Shown: one piece after another, positions 50,916 through 59,881 of the stretch
How the letters are laid out: each line of letters starts with the position of its first letter
How positions within the stretch are numbered: the first letter of the stretch is position 1
Assembly: GCA_046154185.1 (NCBI GenBank)
Contig: JBJXGE010000012.1
Span: 1 to 64,000, forward strand
Reading direction: 5' to 3'
Source: JBJXGE01 sp046154185
GTDB lineage: Bacteria; Planctomycetota; UBA8108; UBA1146; JAJFFE01
Length of the DNA stretch: 64,000 nucleotides
Notes under the pieces: generated by a model
Told to the model about the DNA's origin: nothing
Seen by the model: only the letters and a program-made list of their open reading frames with translations
The model's database searches: none
Program-made: the position numbers and the translations under genes

Positions 50916-52865
50916 ATGGCTGACGCGATCGAGAATCTGCTCGATGAGAACCGCAAGTTTCCGCCGCCCGCCGCGTTCGCCGCGAGTTCCAACGCCAAGC
51001 CCAACATCTACGAGCAAGCGAACGCTGACTATTTGGGTTTCTGGGAGCGCGAGGCGCGCGGGCTGGTTTGGCGCGAGCCTTGGCGCCAAGTGCTCGACGA
51101 TCGCCGTGCGCCGTTCTTCGAGTGGTTCGTCGGCGGCCGGCTGAACGTGACCGAAAGTTGCCTCGATCGACACCTTGCCGCGCACGGTGATCGCGTCGCG
51201 TTTCACTGGCAAGGCGAGCCCGGCGATCGACGCACGCTCACCTATCGCGAGCTTCACCGCGAAGTCTGCCGACTCGCCAACGGACTGCGATCCATAGGCA
51301 TCCGCAAAGGCGACACCGTCGCGATCTACATGGGCATGGTGCCCGAGCTGCCGATCGCGATGCTCGCGTGCGCGCGCATCGGCGCCGCGCATTCGGTCGT
51401 GTTCGGCGGCTTCTCCGCCGACGCGCTCGTCGACCGGATTACCGATGCGCAATCGACCGCCGTCATCACTTGCGACGGCGCATGGCGGCGCGGTCGCGCG
51501 CTGCCGCTCAAGGAAGCGGTCGATCAAGCGCTCACGCGCACGCCCTCGGTGCGCAAGGTGATCGTCGTCGAACGCACACGCACGGCCGTCGAGATGCAGC
51601 CGGGTCGCGACGTTTGGTATCACGAACTCGTGCGCACGCAGGCCGACACGTGCGCGCCCGAGATCGTCGATGCCGAAGACTTGTTATTCATCCTCTACAC
51701 GTCCGGCTCGACCGGCAAACCAAAGGGCATCGCGCACACGTGCGGCGGCTATCTCACCGGCGCCGCCACGACGCATCGCCTCGTCTTCGATATCAAGACG
51801 ACCGACGTTTATTGGTGCACTGCGGATTGCGGTTGGGTGACGGGCCACACGTACATCGTTTACGGCCCGCTTGCAAACGGCACAACGAGTCTCATCTATG
51901 AGGGCACGCCGGATCATCCCGACAAGGATCGCTGGTGGTCGCTCATCAACGAGTACCAGGTCACGATCCTCTACACGGCGCCGACCGCGATTCGCACCTT
52001 CATGAAGTGGGGCGAGCAATATCCGCAGCGCCACGACCTCTCGAGCCTGCGCCTACTCGGCAGCGTCGGCGAGCCGATCAACCCGGAAGCGTGGATGTGG
52101 TATCGCGAGCAGATCGGCGGAAATCGTTGTCCGGTGGTCGACACGTGGTGGCAAACCGAAACCGGTTCCATTCTCGTCAGTCCGTTACCGGGTCTCACCA
52201 CCACGAAGCCCGGGTCGGCGACGATTCCATTCCCGGGTATCTCGGCATCGGTCGTCGACGATGCCGGTCGCCCCGTCGAGCGCGGCCAAGGTGGTTACCT
52301 GGTGATCGACCGCCCGTGGCCCTCGATGTTGCGCACAATCTATCGCGACCCGGCGCGCTATCAGCAGGTCTACTGGTCGCGTTTTCCCGGCAAGTATTTT
52401 CCGGGCGATGGCTGCAAACTCGATCGCGACGGTTACCTCTGGCTCCTCGGTCGCGTCGACGATGTGATGCTCGTCGCCGGCCACAATATCTCGACGACCG
52501 AAGTCGAATCGGCGCTCGTCGATCATCCCGCCGTCGCGGAAGCCGCCGTCGTCGGCCGAAAAGACGCGACCACCGGTCAAGCGATCGCTGCTTTCGTCAC
52601 GCTCAAAACGGGACAGGCCGCGCGCGGCGCGGAGCTCATCGAGGAACTGCGCAAGCACGTCGCGAAACGCATCGGCGCCATCGCGAAGCCGGCCTCCATC
52701 GTGTTCACGGATGATCTGCCAAAGACGCGGTCGGGAAAAATCATGCGGCGCTTGTTGCGGGATATCTCGGAAGAGCGGCAACTCGGTGACGTCACGACGC
52801 TGGCCAACGCTGATATCGTCGAGACCATTCGCGAGCGCGCGTCCCACTCGCGAACTGAAGATTAG
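50916..52865 (+). CDS. acsA: Acetyl-CoA synthetase (AMP-forming)
   Basis: Activates acetate to acetyl-CoA through acetyl-AMP. The 649-residue length matches AcsA (about 650). Motifs: N-terminal WFVGGRLNVTESCLDRHL, YTSGSTGKPKGI (AMP-binding P-loop), CTADCGWVTGHTYIVYGPL, SVGEPINPEAWMWY, VVDTWWQTETGSIL and the C-terminal hinge/lysine TRSGKIMRR with K608, the residue acetylated in Salmonella Acs. The Trp in WWQTETG limits acyl-pocket size and supports acetate over longer acids. GGAAGAGGA precedes the ATG. A GNAT gene lies immediately upstream, and infA is convergent 6 nt downstream. Confidence 0.96.
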   Translation: MADAIENLLDENRKFPPPAAFAASSNAKPNIYEQANADYLGFWEREARGLVWREPWRQVLDDRRAPFFEWFVGGRLNVTESCLDRHLAAHGDRVAFHWQGEPGDRRTLTYRELHREVCRLANGLRSIGIRKGDTVAIYMGMVPELPIAMLACARIGAAHSVVFGGFSADALVDRITDAQSTAVITCDGAWRRGRALPLKEAVDQALTRTPSVRKVIVVERTRTAVEMQPGRDVWYHELVRTQADTCAPEIVDAEDLLFILYTSGSTGKPKGIAHTCGGYLTGAATTHRLVFDIKTTDVYWCTADCGWVTGHTYIVYGPLANGTTSLIYEGTPDHPDKDRWWSLINEYQVTILYTAPTAIRTFMKWGEQYPQRHDLSSLRLLGSVGEPINPEAWMWYREQIGGNRCPVVDTWWQTETGSILVSPLPGLTTTKPGSATIPFPGISASVVDDAGRPVERGQGGYLVIDRPWPSMLRTIYRDPARYQQVYWSRFPGKYFPGDGCKLDRDGYLWLLGRVDDVMLVAGHNISTTEVESALVDHPAVAEAAVVGRKDATTGQAIAAFVTLKTGQAARGAELIEELRKHVAKRIGAIAKPASIVFTDDLPKTRSGKIMRRLLRDISEERQLGDVTTLANADIVETIRERASHSRTED

Positions 52866-52871
52866 TGGGCT

Positions 52872-53090
52872 TTAGCGTTCGCGGTAAACGATGCGCCCCT
52901 TGGTCAAGTCGTACGGCGAGAGATGAATCGTGACGGAGTCGCCGGGCAGGATGCGAATGTAGTTCTTCCGCATTTTCCCGGAGATGTGAGCCAGAACGAC
53001 GTGGCCCGACTCGAGCTTGCAGCGAAACAGCGCGTTTGGCAGCGCCTCGCTCACGACGGCCTGTACCTCAATGGACTCCTCTTTCGCCAC
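52872..53090 (-). CDS. infA: Translation initiation factor IF-1
   Basis: 72 residues, exactly the family length. An S1/OB fold covers the whole protein, with HISGKMRKNYIRILPGDSV and SPYDLTKGRIVYR. It binds the 30S A site during initiation. The start is GTG, strongly supported by AGGAG 5 nt upstream. It is alone on the minus strand, 164 nt downstream of ruvC, and not next to the usual ribosomal-protein operon. Confidence 0.98.
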   Translation of the reverse strand: MAKEESIEVQAVVSEALPNALFRCKLESGHVVLAHISGKMRKNYIRILPGDSVTIHLSPYDLTKGRIVYRER

Positions 53091-53254
53091 AAACTCTCCT
53101 CTCGGGGGCTGCCGACGCAGCCGGACTTCTGCTCAAACAACATCGGTCGAAGGACCGTCGCGCTCGCACGCGGGCCGAAGAGAATAACGCGGAGTCGAGG
53201 TCGCGGGCTATACGGCTCTAGCGGATTCTCGGTTCCGCCCCGCCCGGGCCGCTC

Positions 53255-53800
53255 TCATCGAAGTACTAGGGTCCCCGCGCGCACGCTGCCGCAACGCTGA
53301 ATATGCGTGAGCGCGACCGCCAACGCGTCGGAGGCGTCGAGTGAATCGCTATCCCGCGCCGGCCCGAGCAGCCGGTCGATCATCGACTGCACTTGAACTT
53401 TTGCGGCGCGCCCGTTTCCTGTGACGGCGAGTTTGACGACGGTCGCTGGATACTCGTGCACTTTGAGTTGCCGCTGCGCCGCCGCCAATATACAGACGCC
53501 GCGCCCTTCACCAGCCAAGAGCGCGCTGCGCACGCTCTTCCCTTGAAAGACCTCTTCGATTGCAGCCACCATCGGACGAAACTCCTCGATGATGCGCGTC
53601 AGTTCCGCGTGAATGGTCTCGAGACGCACGCAATGCGATGTGCCACTCGACGTTTTGATGACGCCGCACGCGATGCTCGTCAACCGTCCAGCCTGTTCGT
53701 CGACAATGCCCCAACCCACCTTGGCGAGCCCGGGGTCGATGCCGAGGACCCGACTGGCGCCTGCCGACGATCGGCGACCGGCAGCCGTCTCATTCTTCAT
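53255..53800 (-). CDS. ruvC: Holliday junction resolvase RuvC
   Basis: Endonuclease that resolves Holliday junctions. The RNase H-like fold has the acidic residues in GIDPGLAKVG (D22), AAIEEVF and SLDASDALAVALTH. The length of 181 residues is normal. The start is ATG with GGAG 9 nt upstream; it lies inside the end of der (11-nt overlap), so it is coupled to der. RuvA and RuvB are not in the window. Confidence 0.96.
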   Translation of the reverse strand: MKNETAAGRRSSAGASRVLGIDPGLAKVGWGIVDEQAGRLTSIACGVIKTSSGTSHCVRLETIHAELTRIIEEFRPMVAAIEEVFQGKSVRSALLAGEGRGVCILAAAQRQLKVHEYPATVVKLAVTGNGRAAKVQVQSMIDRLLGPARDSDSLDASDALAVALTHIQRCGSVRAGTLVLR

Positions 53801-55118
53801 GCTTTGAATCTCCGCTGCCCCGGCGGCGGTACACCAGCTTGAGCGGGATCTCCTCGAATCGCAGCTCTTTGCGCATACGCCGCTCGATACTGCGCCGATA
53901 CGTCGCTCCGAAGTGATCGGGCTCGTTCACCATGAGCACGATCGTCGGCGGTCGCACGTCGACTTGCGTCGCATAATAAATCTTCGGGAACACGCCGTGA
54001 CTCGCTTGCGGCATCGGCCCCTTGACGGCCTTCTCGATGACGCGGTTGAGTTCGCCCGTCGTAACGCGCGCCGCCGCTTGCTTCGCCAGCGACTGCGCCA
54101 CGCTGATCACATCCCAGACATTCTTGTTTTCCTTGGCGGTCAGAAACACGCAGGGCGCGAAGTCGAGACCGGGCATCGCCTTCACCAAGTACTCGGAGAA
54201 ATCGCTCGTACTGACTTTCGGGCCCACCAAATCCCACTTATTGACGGCGATCACGCAAGGTCGGTAGCTCTCGCACAGGTCGCTCGCGATGCGCTTATCG
54301 AGCTGCGAGACGCCATGCTCCGCGTCGATCATGAAGATCGCCACATCGCAGCGCCGAATCGCCTCGCGCGTGCGCGTCTGCGCGTAGAACTCGATGCTGT
54401 CGCGCACCTTTGCCGTGCGCACGAGCCCGGCTGTGTCGATGGCGATGAACTCGAGTCCATCCTTCTGAAAGCGCACGTCGATGGCGTCGCGCGTCGTGCC
54501 GGGCACGGCGCTGACGATCACGCGCTCCTCGCGTAAGAGCGCGTTGATGAAGGTCGACTTGCCGGCGTTGCGACGGCCGACGATCGCGAACTTGAGCGCG
54601 GCGTCAACGGGTGCCGTCGCCGGCACGATCATCTGCGTGATGCGCTCGCGCAATGCCGAAATGTTCATATTGTGCACCGCGGAGACGGCGAACGGTTCGC
54701 CACAGCCGAGCTTGAAAAATTCGCCAAGCCCCTGACGCGCCGCCTCTGACTCACACTTATTGGCAACGAGCAAAACTGGGCGCGGCTGTTCGCGCAGCCG
54801 CTTCGCCACGTCGTAATCGAGCGAGTGCAAGCCTTCCTTGCCATCGACGACGAACAAGATCAAGGTCGCGTCGGCGATGGCGCGAGCGATTTGTTCCTCG
54901 ATCTCACTCGAGAGATCCTGGCGATCGACCACGCCGATACCGCCAGTGTCGACCATGATCACACTGCCCGTGTCGAGCGTAACCTCGGCGGCAATACGAT
55001 CACGCGTCACTCCCGGTGCGTCGTGCACGATGCTAATGCGACGACCGGCGAGAAAATTGAGCAGCGTCGATTTGCCGACGTTGGGTCGGCCGACGATCAC
55101 TACGCTCGGAAGCGTCAT
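53790..55118 (-). CDS. der: Ribosome assembly GTPase Der (EngA)
   Basis: Tandem GTPase needed for 50S subunit assembly. Two G domains are present: the first with GRPNVGKST, DTGGIG and NKCE; the second with GRRNAGKST, DTAGL and NKWD. A C-terminal KH-like domain follows (about 360-442, IYYATQVDVRPPTIVLMVNEPD). ATG at 55118 overlaps the nudF-like stop as ATGA; an ORF start at 55172 would add 18 residues. The length of 442 fits Der (about 440-490). It is part of the overlapping run mnmG-nudF-der-ruvC. Confidence 0.97.
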   Translation of the reverse strand: MTLPSVVIVGRPNVGKSTLLNFLAGRRISIVHDAPGVTRDRIAAEVTLDTGSVIMVDTGGIGVVDRQDLSSEIEEQIARAIADATLILFVVDGKEGLHSLDYDVAKRLREQPRPVLLVANKCESEAARQGLGEFFKLGCGEPFAVSAVHNMNISALRERITQMIVPATAPVDAALKFAIVGRRNAGKSTFINALLREERVIVSAVPGTTRDAIDVRFQKDGLEFIAIDTAGLVRTAKVRDSIEFYAQTRTREAIRRCDVAIFMIDAEHGVSQLDKRIASDLCESYRPCVIAVNKWDLVGPKVSTSDFSEYLVKAMPGLDFAPCVFLTAKENKNVWDVISVAQSLAKQAAARVTTGELNRVIEKAVKGPMPQASHGVFPKIYYATQVDVRPPTIVLMVNEPDHFGATYRRSIERRMRKELRFEEIPLKLVYRRRGSGDSKHEE

Positions 55119-55690
55119 GAATCCCTCTGCGCCGGTTGCTTGGTCAGCGCGCACTCGCGTAGTGCTATCCACGTCTTGGCATCCCTAATCCGTCCGGTCA
55201 AGAAAAGTTGTTCGACGGCCTGCGGCGTGAACAGCCGCACTTCGAGGCATTCGCCGAGTTCCAACGCTTGCTCGCGCACTTCAAGATCGCGCGCGACAAA
55301 CACGCGCATCAACTCATCAGAGACTCCCGGCGCCGGGTAAAAGATCGGCCCAGCCTCGAGTGTGCCGGCGTGGTATCCCGTCTCTTCCGTCAATTCGCGC
55401 GCGGCCGCGAGTCGCGGATCCTCGCCGGGTTCGAGCGTTCCGGCGGGAAGTTCGAGCAATGTCGTGCCGACCGAGCTGCGAAACTGCTCGATCATCACTA
55501 TCCGACCGTCGTCGAGAATCGGCAGTATCACGACCGCGCCAGGGTGCCGCACGATATCGCGCGTCAATCGCGCTCCCCCCGGGAATTGCTCCGTCAACCG
55601 TTCGATTTGAAACTTGCGTGCGCGATGCACGATCTCGCGCGACACCAGCTCGACGCCGAAGCGGCGCGCGATCTCACTCGGCTCATTCAC
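55115..55690 (-). CDS. NUDIX hydrolase, ADP-ribose pyrophosphatase type
   Basis: 191 residues. The NUDIX box reads LPAGTLEPGEDPRLAAARELTEETGY, complete with the REL-x2-EE-x-G glutamates. The N-terminal beta-rich segment (IVRHPGAVVILPILDDGRIVMIEQFRSSVG) is the ADP-ribose pyrophosphatase-type domain-swap region, and PAPGVSDELMRVFVA follows. ADP-ribose or a sugar nucleotide is the likely substrate; this is inferred from family likeness. The start overlaps the mnmG stop by 8 nt and the stop overlaps the der start, so it is embedded in that operon. Confidence 0.9.
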   Translation of the reverse strand: MNEPSEIARRFGVELVSREIVHRARKFQIERLTEQFPGGARLTRDIVRHPGAVVILPILDDGRIVMIEQFRSSVGTTLLELPAGTLEPGEDPRLAAARELTEETGYHAGTLEAGPIFYPAPGVSDELMRVFVARDLEVREQALELGECLEVRLFTPQAVEQLFLTGRIRDAKTWIALRECALTKQPAQRDS

Positions 55691-57524
55691 CGGCGGCCCC
55701 CTCTCGCCCGGCGAGCGCAGCCTGTCCAGCGCGCAGCGACACCATCAAGATCGAGAGATCGGCCGGCGTCACGCCCGCGAGTCGGCGTGCGTGCGCAAGC
55801 GTCGGCGGCCGAAAGCGCGCCAGTTTTTCGTGCGCCTCTTTGCGTAGGCCGCGCACCTGGTCGTACGCGAACGCCGTCGGTATCACCCACGCCTCCATGC
55901 GCCGCATGCGCTCTACTTCCTCGCGTTGGCGCGAGATGTAATGCTCGTAGCGCGCCTCGACGACGACCTGCTTCTGGATCTCGAGCGGCACGTCGCGCGC
56001 GCCGAGACTCGGATCGAGCGCGAACAAATCCGCAAAGCTCGCGTTCGGCCGCGTGAGTCGTTGTGTGAGCGGCTCGCCGGTGACCCGCCGCCCGCGCAGG
56101 TACGCGAGTGTCTCTTCGACGCGCCCGCGTTTGGCGCGCACGCGATCCGCGGCTTCAGTGCGGACGAGACCGAGCGCTGCGCCTTTTTCCATCAGCCGCA
56201 GGTCCGCGTTGTCGTGACGCAGCAAGAGCCGATACTCGGCGCGCGCCGTGAACATGCGATACGGCTCGCGCGGATCGCATCGCACGAGATCATCCGCGAG
56301 CACGCCGATGTACGCTTCGTCGCGGCGCAACACGAACGGCGGCTCGTTTCGCAGCGCGAGGACGGCGTTAATGCCTGCCATCAGTCCCTGGGCTCCGGCT
56401 TCCTCGTAGCCCGAAGTTCCGCAGATCTGTCCCGCCAAGTAGAGACCGCGCACCACGCGCGACTCGAAGGTCAGTTCGATCTGATGCGGCGGAAAGAAGT
56501 CGTACTCGACGGCATACCCGTGGCGCAAGAACGCGGCGCGCTCGAGCCCGGGAATCGCGCGGATCAATTCCTCCTGCACTTCGGCCGGCAAACTCGTCGA
56601 AACGCCGTTCACGTAGATCGAATTCGTGTGCAGGCTTTCGGGCTCGAGGTGCACCACGTGATTCGACCGCATCGGAAAGCGCACGACTTTGTCTTCGATC
56701 GATGGGCAATAGCGCGGCCCCACGCCCTCGATGACTCCGCTGTACATGGGAGACCGATGCAAATTGCGGCGAATGACGTCGTGCACCTGCTCATTGGTGC
56801 GCGTCACGTAGCACGGGTGCCAAGTTCGACGCGGCGGCGACAGAAAGTGACTGAAACCAGTCGGCTCTGGATCGCCGTGTTGCGGAACCATGAGCGACCA
56901 ATCGATCGTTTCGGCCGCGAGCCGCGGCGGTGTTCCCGTCTTGAGGCGCCCGGTTTCGAAGCCGTGCCGCAACAATGATTGGCTCAGCCCTTGCGCCGCC
57001 GCTTCGCCGATGCGCCCGCCGGACGCTTTGCGCTCACCCGTGTGCATGAGGCCGCGCAGAAAAGTGCCGTTCGTGAGGATCACGCAACGCGCGTTGACGA
57101 CCGAGCCGTCGAAGAGCACGACTCCCGTGACACGTCCCGCTTCGACGCGGATGTCTTCCACCGAATTTTCGAGCGTCACCACGCGCGGCTCGTTCGCGAG
57201 CGCGCGCTGCATGCGGCGTGGATACTCCACTTTGTCGACTTGCGCGCGCAGCGATTGGACCGCTTCGCCCTTCGACGTGTTGAGCATGCGATAGCTGAGC
57301 GCAGTATCGTCCGTTGCGCGGCCCATTTCGCCACCGAGCGCATCGATCTCGCGCACGAGTTGGCCCTTGCCGACGCCGCCCATCGCGGGATTGCACGAGA
57401 GCGCGCCGACCGTTGCGCGGCTCAGCGAAATCAGCGCAACCGACGCGCCCATGCGCGCCGCCGCGAGCGCGGCTTCACAGCCAGCGTGACCGCCGCCGAC
57501 AACAATGACTTCGAAGTTCTGCAT
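55683..57524 (-). CDS. mnmG: tRNA uridine 5-carboxymethylaminomethyl modification enzyme MnmG
   Basis: FAD-dependent partner of MnmE that installs the cmnm5 group on wobble U34 of tRNAs. The N-terminal FAD Rossmann motif is VVGGGHAGCEAALAAARMG. Other family segments: LSCNPAMGGVGKGQLVREIDALGG, GTFLRGLMHTGERKASGGR, TGTPPRLAAETIDWSLM, SPPRRTWHPCYVTRTNE, MYSGVIEGVGPRYCPSIEDK and the C-terminal helical domain (…VIPTAFAYDQVRGLRKEA). The length of 613 fits (about 620-630). ATG at 57524 with GAGAAAG 5 nt upstream is chosen over the longer 57566 start. It is the first gene of the mnmG-nudF-der-ruvC run. MnmE is not present. Confidence 0.97.
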   Translation of the reverse strand: MQNFEVIVVGGGHAGCEAALAAARMGASVALISLSRATVGALSCNPAMGGVGKGQLVREIDALGGEMGRATDDTALSYRMLNTSKGEAVQSLRAQVDKVEYPRRMQRALANEPRVVTLENSVEDIRVEAGRVTGVVLFDGSVVNARCVILTNGTFLRGLMHTGERKASGGRIGEAAAQGLSQSLLRHGFETGRLKTGTPPRLAAETIDWSLMVPQHGDPEPTGFSHFLSPPRRTWHPCYVTRTNEQVHDVIRRNLHRSPMYSGVIEGVGPRYCPSIEDKVVRFPMRSNHVVHLEPESLHTNSIYVNGVSTSLPAEVQEELIRAIPGLERAAFLRHGYAVEYDFFPPHQIELTFESRVVRGLYLAGQICGTSGYEEAGAQGLMAGINAVLALRNEPPFVLRRDEAYIGVLADDLVRCDPREPYRMFTARAEYRLLLRHDNADLRLMEKGAALGLVRTEAADRVRAKRGRVEETLAYLRGRRVTGEPLTQRLTRPNASFADLFALDPSLGARDVPLEIQKQVVVEARYEHYISRQREEVERMRRMEAWVIPTAFAYDQVRGLRKEAHEKLARFRPPTLAHARRLAGVTPADLSILMVSLRAGQAALAGREGAAGE

Positions 57525-57742
57525 GACACTTTCTCGGCGCCAGCGGCGAGTCCGCTCGACTGGCAACAGCGCGGCGTGTGCGGATTCGCTCCAATGGGGG
57601 CGCAGATCATAACACCGGCGCGCGCTTTATCCTATCAGCAGGCGCACCGCGCGCGGCGAGGCCCCGCGCCGCCCGTTTGCCGCCTGGCTCCGCCGCCGGA
57701 CGCGCGCTATCATGCCGCCCACAGAGTCATTGAGCCACTCCG

Positions 57743-57783
57743 CCACATCACTCTGCCACCTAACCGTGCCACGTCACTGTGCC
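57743..57783 (+). repeat. Short imperfect direct repeat before ctaB
   Basis: CCACRTCACTSTGCC occurs at 57743-57757 and 57769-57783 (two mismatches). A 26-nt period separates the copies. The second copy covers the possible early GTG of ctaB. Function unknown. Confidence 0.5.
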
Positions 57784-57808
57784 GCATCACGTACGAAGGT
57801 TCACCGCC

Positions 57809-58738
57809 GTGAGTTCGCTCCCGCTGACGAAAGACGCCGCCGCTATAGCGCTGGGACCGCGCCGGAGCTTCTTCGCATCCATTCTTGAACTCGGCAAGTT
57901 TCGACTGTCGGTCTTCGTGTTGATGACGACCGCGTTCGGCTTCTTACTCGGACTCGGCGACACGATCGACCTCGCGCGGCTCGTCGTCGTTGTCATCGGC
58001 ACCGGCATGGTGGCATTTGCGGCCAACACGCTGAACCAAGTTTGGGAGATCCAACACGATCGCCGCATGGCGCGCACCGCGAATCGGCCGCTCGTCACGG
58101 GCGATGTGACGCCGTGGGGCGCGATGTTCGTCGCTTTTTTGCTCGCCGTCGGCGGAGTTTTCCTGCTCAGCCACGGCACCAATCAACTCGCGACGACGCT
58201 TGCGCTCGCGAGCCTCCTCAGTTACGTCCTCCTCTACACGCCGCTCAAGCGCAAACACAATCTCAATACGTTGCTCGGCGCCATACCGGGCGCGTTGCCG
58301 GTCATGATCGGCTGGGCCGCCGTCGATGGTCAGCTGACGCTTGCCGCGTGGACGCTCTTCAGCATCATTTTCTGCTGGCAAATTCCCCACTTCATGGCCA
58401 TCAGTTGGCTGTATCGCGAAGACTATTTGCGGGCCGGCTTCAAGATGCTCGCCGCCGAAGATGCATCGGGCCGCGCGCCGGGTCGCGCAGCATTGATCTA
58501 CAGCCTGGCGCTGGTCCCGTTGAGTATGGCGGCGAGCTTTGTTGCGCTGACGGGCTGGGTGAGCCTACTCCTCACACCCGTGCTCGGATTGGTGATGATC
58601 GTGCCGTCGTGGCGATTCTTGCGTCAGCCCGCGACCGCCACCGCCCGCGCGCTTTTTCTTGCGAGCCTCGTGTATCTGCCAGTGTTTTTCCTCTTGCTGC
58701 TCGTCGACCGCACGCGCTTGCCGGCGATCGGTGGTTAG
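57809..58738 (+). CDS. ctaB: Protohaem IX farnesyltransferase
   Basis: Membrane prenyltransferase that converts haem B to haem O, the first step of haem A synthesis for the terminal oxidase. UbiA superfamily signatures: NTLNQVWEIQHDRRMARTANRPL (first Asp-rich motif) and YTPLKRKHNLNTLLGAIPGALPVMIGW (second). About nine hydrophobic helices are visible in 309 residues. GTG at 57809, with GAAGG upstream, is preferred over an earlier GTG at 57779. It lies next to the oxidase operon, consistent with its role. CtaA, which makes haem A from haem O, is not in the window. Confidence 0.94.
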   Translation: MSSLPLTKDAAAIALGPRRSFFASILELGKFRLSVFVLMTTAFGFLLGLGDTIDLARLVVVVIGTGMVAFAANTLNQVWEIQHDRRMARTANRPLVTGDVTPWGAMFVAFLLAVGGVFLLSHGTNQLATTLALASLLSYVLLYTPLKRKHNLNTLLGAIPGALPVMIGWAAVDGQLTLAAWTLFSIIFCWQIPHFMAISWLYREDYLRAGFKMLAAEDASGRAPGRAALIYSLALVPLSMAASFVALTGWVSLLLTPVLGLVMIVPSWRFLRQPATATARALFLASLVYLPVFFLLLLVDRTRLPAIGG

Positions 58739-58740
58739 CG

Positions 58741-59874
58741 ATGCTGCGGAATGAAAACGTGAGCTACTCCGACTCCATCGCTTCCGCGCGCCCCCGCGGT
58801 CGTATCCTCACGTTCGCCGGCGGCGGCTGGGTGCTCGTGTTGGCGGGCGCGCTGATCCTGGGTGTCATCGCGTGGCGGGTCAAAAGCTGGAATGACACGC
58901 GACTCATGACGGAAGGCATCGCGCCGCCCGCGTATCAATCGAATGGCTTCGAGCTCAAAAACAGCATCGTGCCGCTCACGCACTACGTGCGCGTCTTCAA
59001 GCGCGAGGGTTTCCAAGCGCTCAACGCGGCACCGGCCGTGCCGGTGACGCTCGAGATGTTGCGCAATCAGTCATCGCGCGGGAAGCGGCTCGTGCGCACC
59101 GATCGCGTGATCGGCGTCGAACTCAATGGCGAGGCGCGCGCCTACCCGATTCGCATCTTGAACTGGCATGAAATCGCCAACGACGTCGTCGGCGGCGTGC
59201 CGCTCGTCGTGACGTTCGGCGCGGCGACTGACAGCGCCGCTGTTTATCGACGCGATGTCGATGGCAAGACGCTCGACTTCGGCCACAGCGGACTCACGAG
59301 CAACGGTAATTTCTTGCTCTTCGATCGGCAATCGGCGTGGGACCAGTCGAGTTTGTGGAGCCAACTGCAAGGCCGCGCACTCACGGGTCCACTCCGAAAT
59401 CGCCGGCTCGAGCTCTTGCCCTGCGCACTTGTCACTTTGGAAGCCTGGTTGACCGCGCATCCGGCGAGCACCGTCGTGCTCGGCGATCCGGCGCTGGAGC
59501 GCAAACACTACAGTTCGACGGCCTACGCGCATCAGTACGCGAACAAGAGCATCCCGATCGTGCCCACGTATCGCGTGCCGGCCGAGAGTCGTATTCAAGA
59601 ATTTGACCAGGTGCTGGTGGTCGATTCACAACCGCTCTTGTATGCCGATCTCGCGGCGCTGGTCGCGGCGAATCCCGCGGCGGACGGTTGGTCCACGCAG
59701 AAAATCGGCGCGCAACAATTCGAAGTCCAGTACACGCCGGCACAGACACCGATCGATCCCCCCACCGCCCGCGTGCTGCGCCGCGAAGGCGATCGACTCG
59801 TGCCAGTTCCGGTGATCTACTCACGCTACTACGCGTGGTACGCGGCGAACGAAGCGCTCCAGGCGTCGCCGTGA
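58741..59874 (+). CDS. DUF3179 domain protein, membrane-anchored, without the usual CPLC motif
   Basis: 377 residues starting at ATG 58741, two bases after ctaB; an ORF opening at 58042 runs antisense-frame through ctaB and is not coding. A single N-terminal helix (WVLVLAGALILGVIAW) anchors it. The remainder follows the DUF3179 pattern: GVELNGEARAYPIRILNWHEI, PLVVTFGAATDSAAVYRR, LDFGHSGLTSNGNFLLFDR, SLWSQLQGRALTG. Most family members carry CPLC(G) after the VT strand; here GAATDSA stands in its place, so any metal or disulfide role of those Cys is lost. The function of the family is not established. Its position with ctaB and the oxidase suggests a link to respiration, which is inference. Confidence 0.85.
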   Translation: MLRNENVSYSDSIASARPRGRILTFAGGGWVLVLAGALILGVIAWRVKSWNDTRLMTEGIAPPAYQSNGFELKNSIVPLTHYVRVFKREGFQALNAAPAVPVTLEMLRNQSSRGKRLVRTDRVIGVELNGEARAYPIRILNWHEIANDVVGGVPLVVTFGAATDSAAVYRRDVDGKTLDFGHSGLTSNGNFLLFDRQSAWDQSSLWSQLQGRALTGPLRNRRLELLPCALVTLEAWLTAHPASTVVLGDPALERKHYSSTAYAHQYANKSIPIVPTYRVPAESRIQEFDQVLVVDSQPLLYADLAALVAANPAADGWSTQKIGAQQFEVQYTPAQTPIDPPTARVLRREGDRLVPVPVIYSRYYAWYAANEALQASP

Positions 59875-59881
59875 GACTGCG

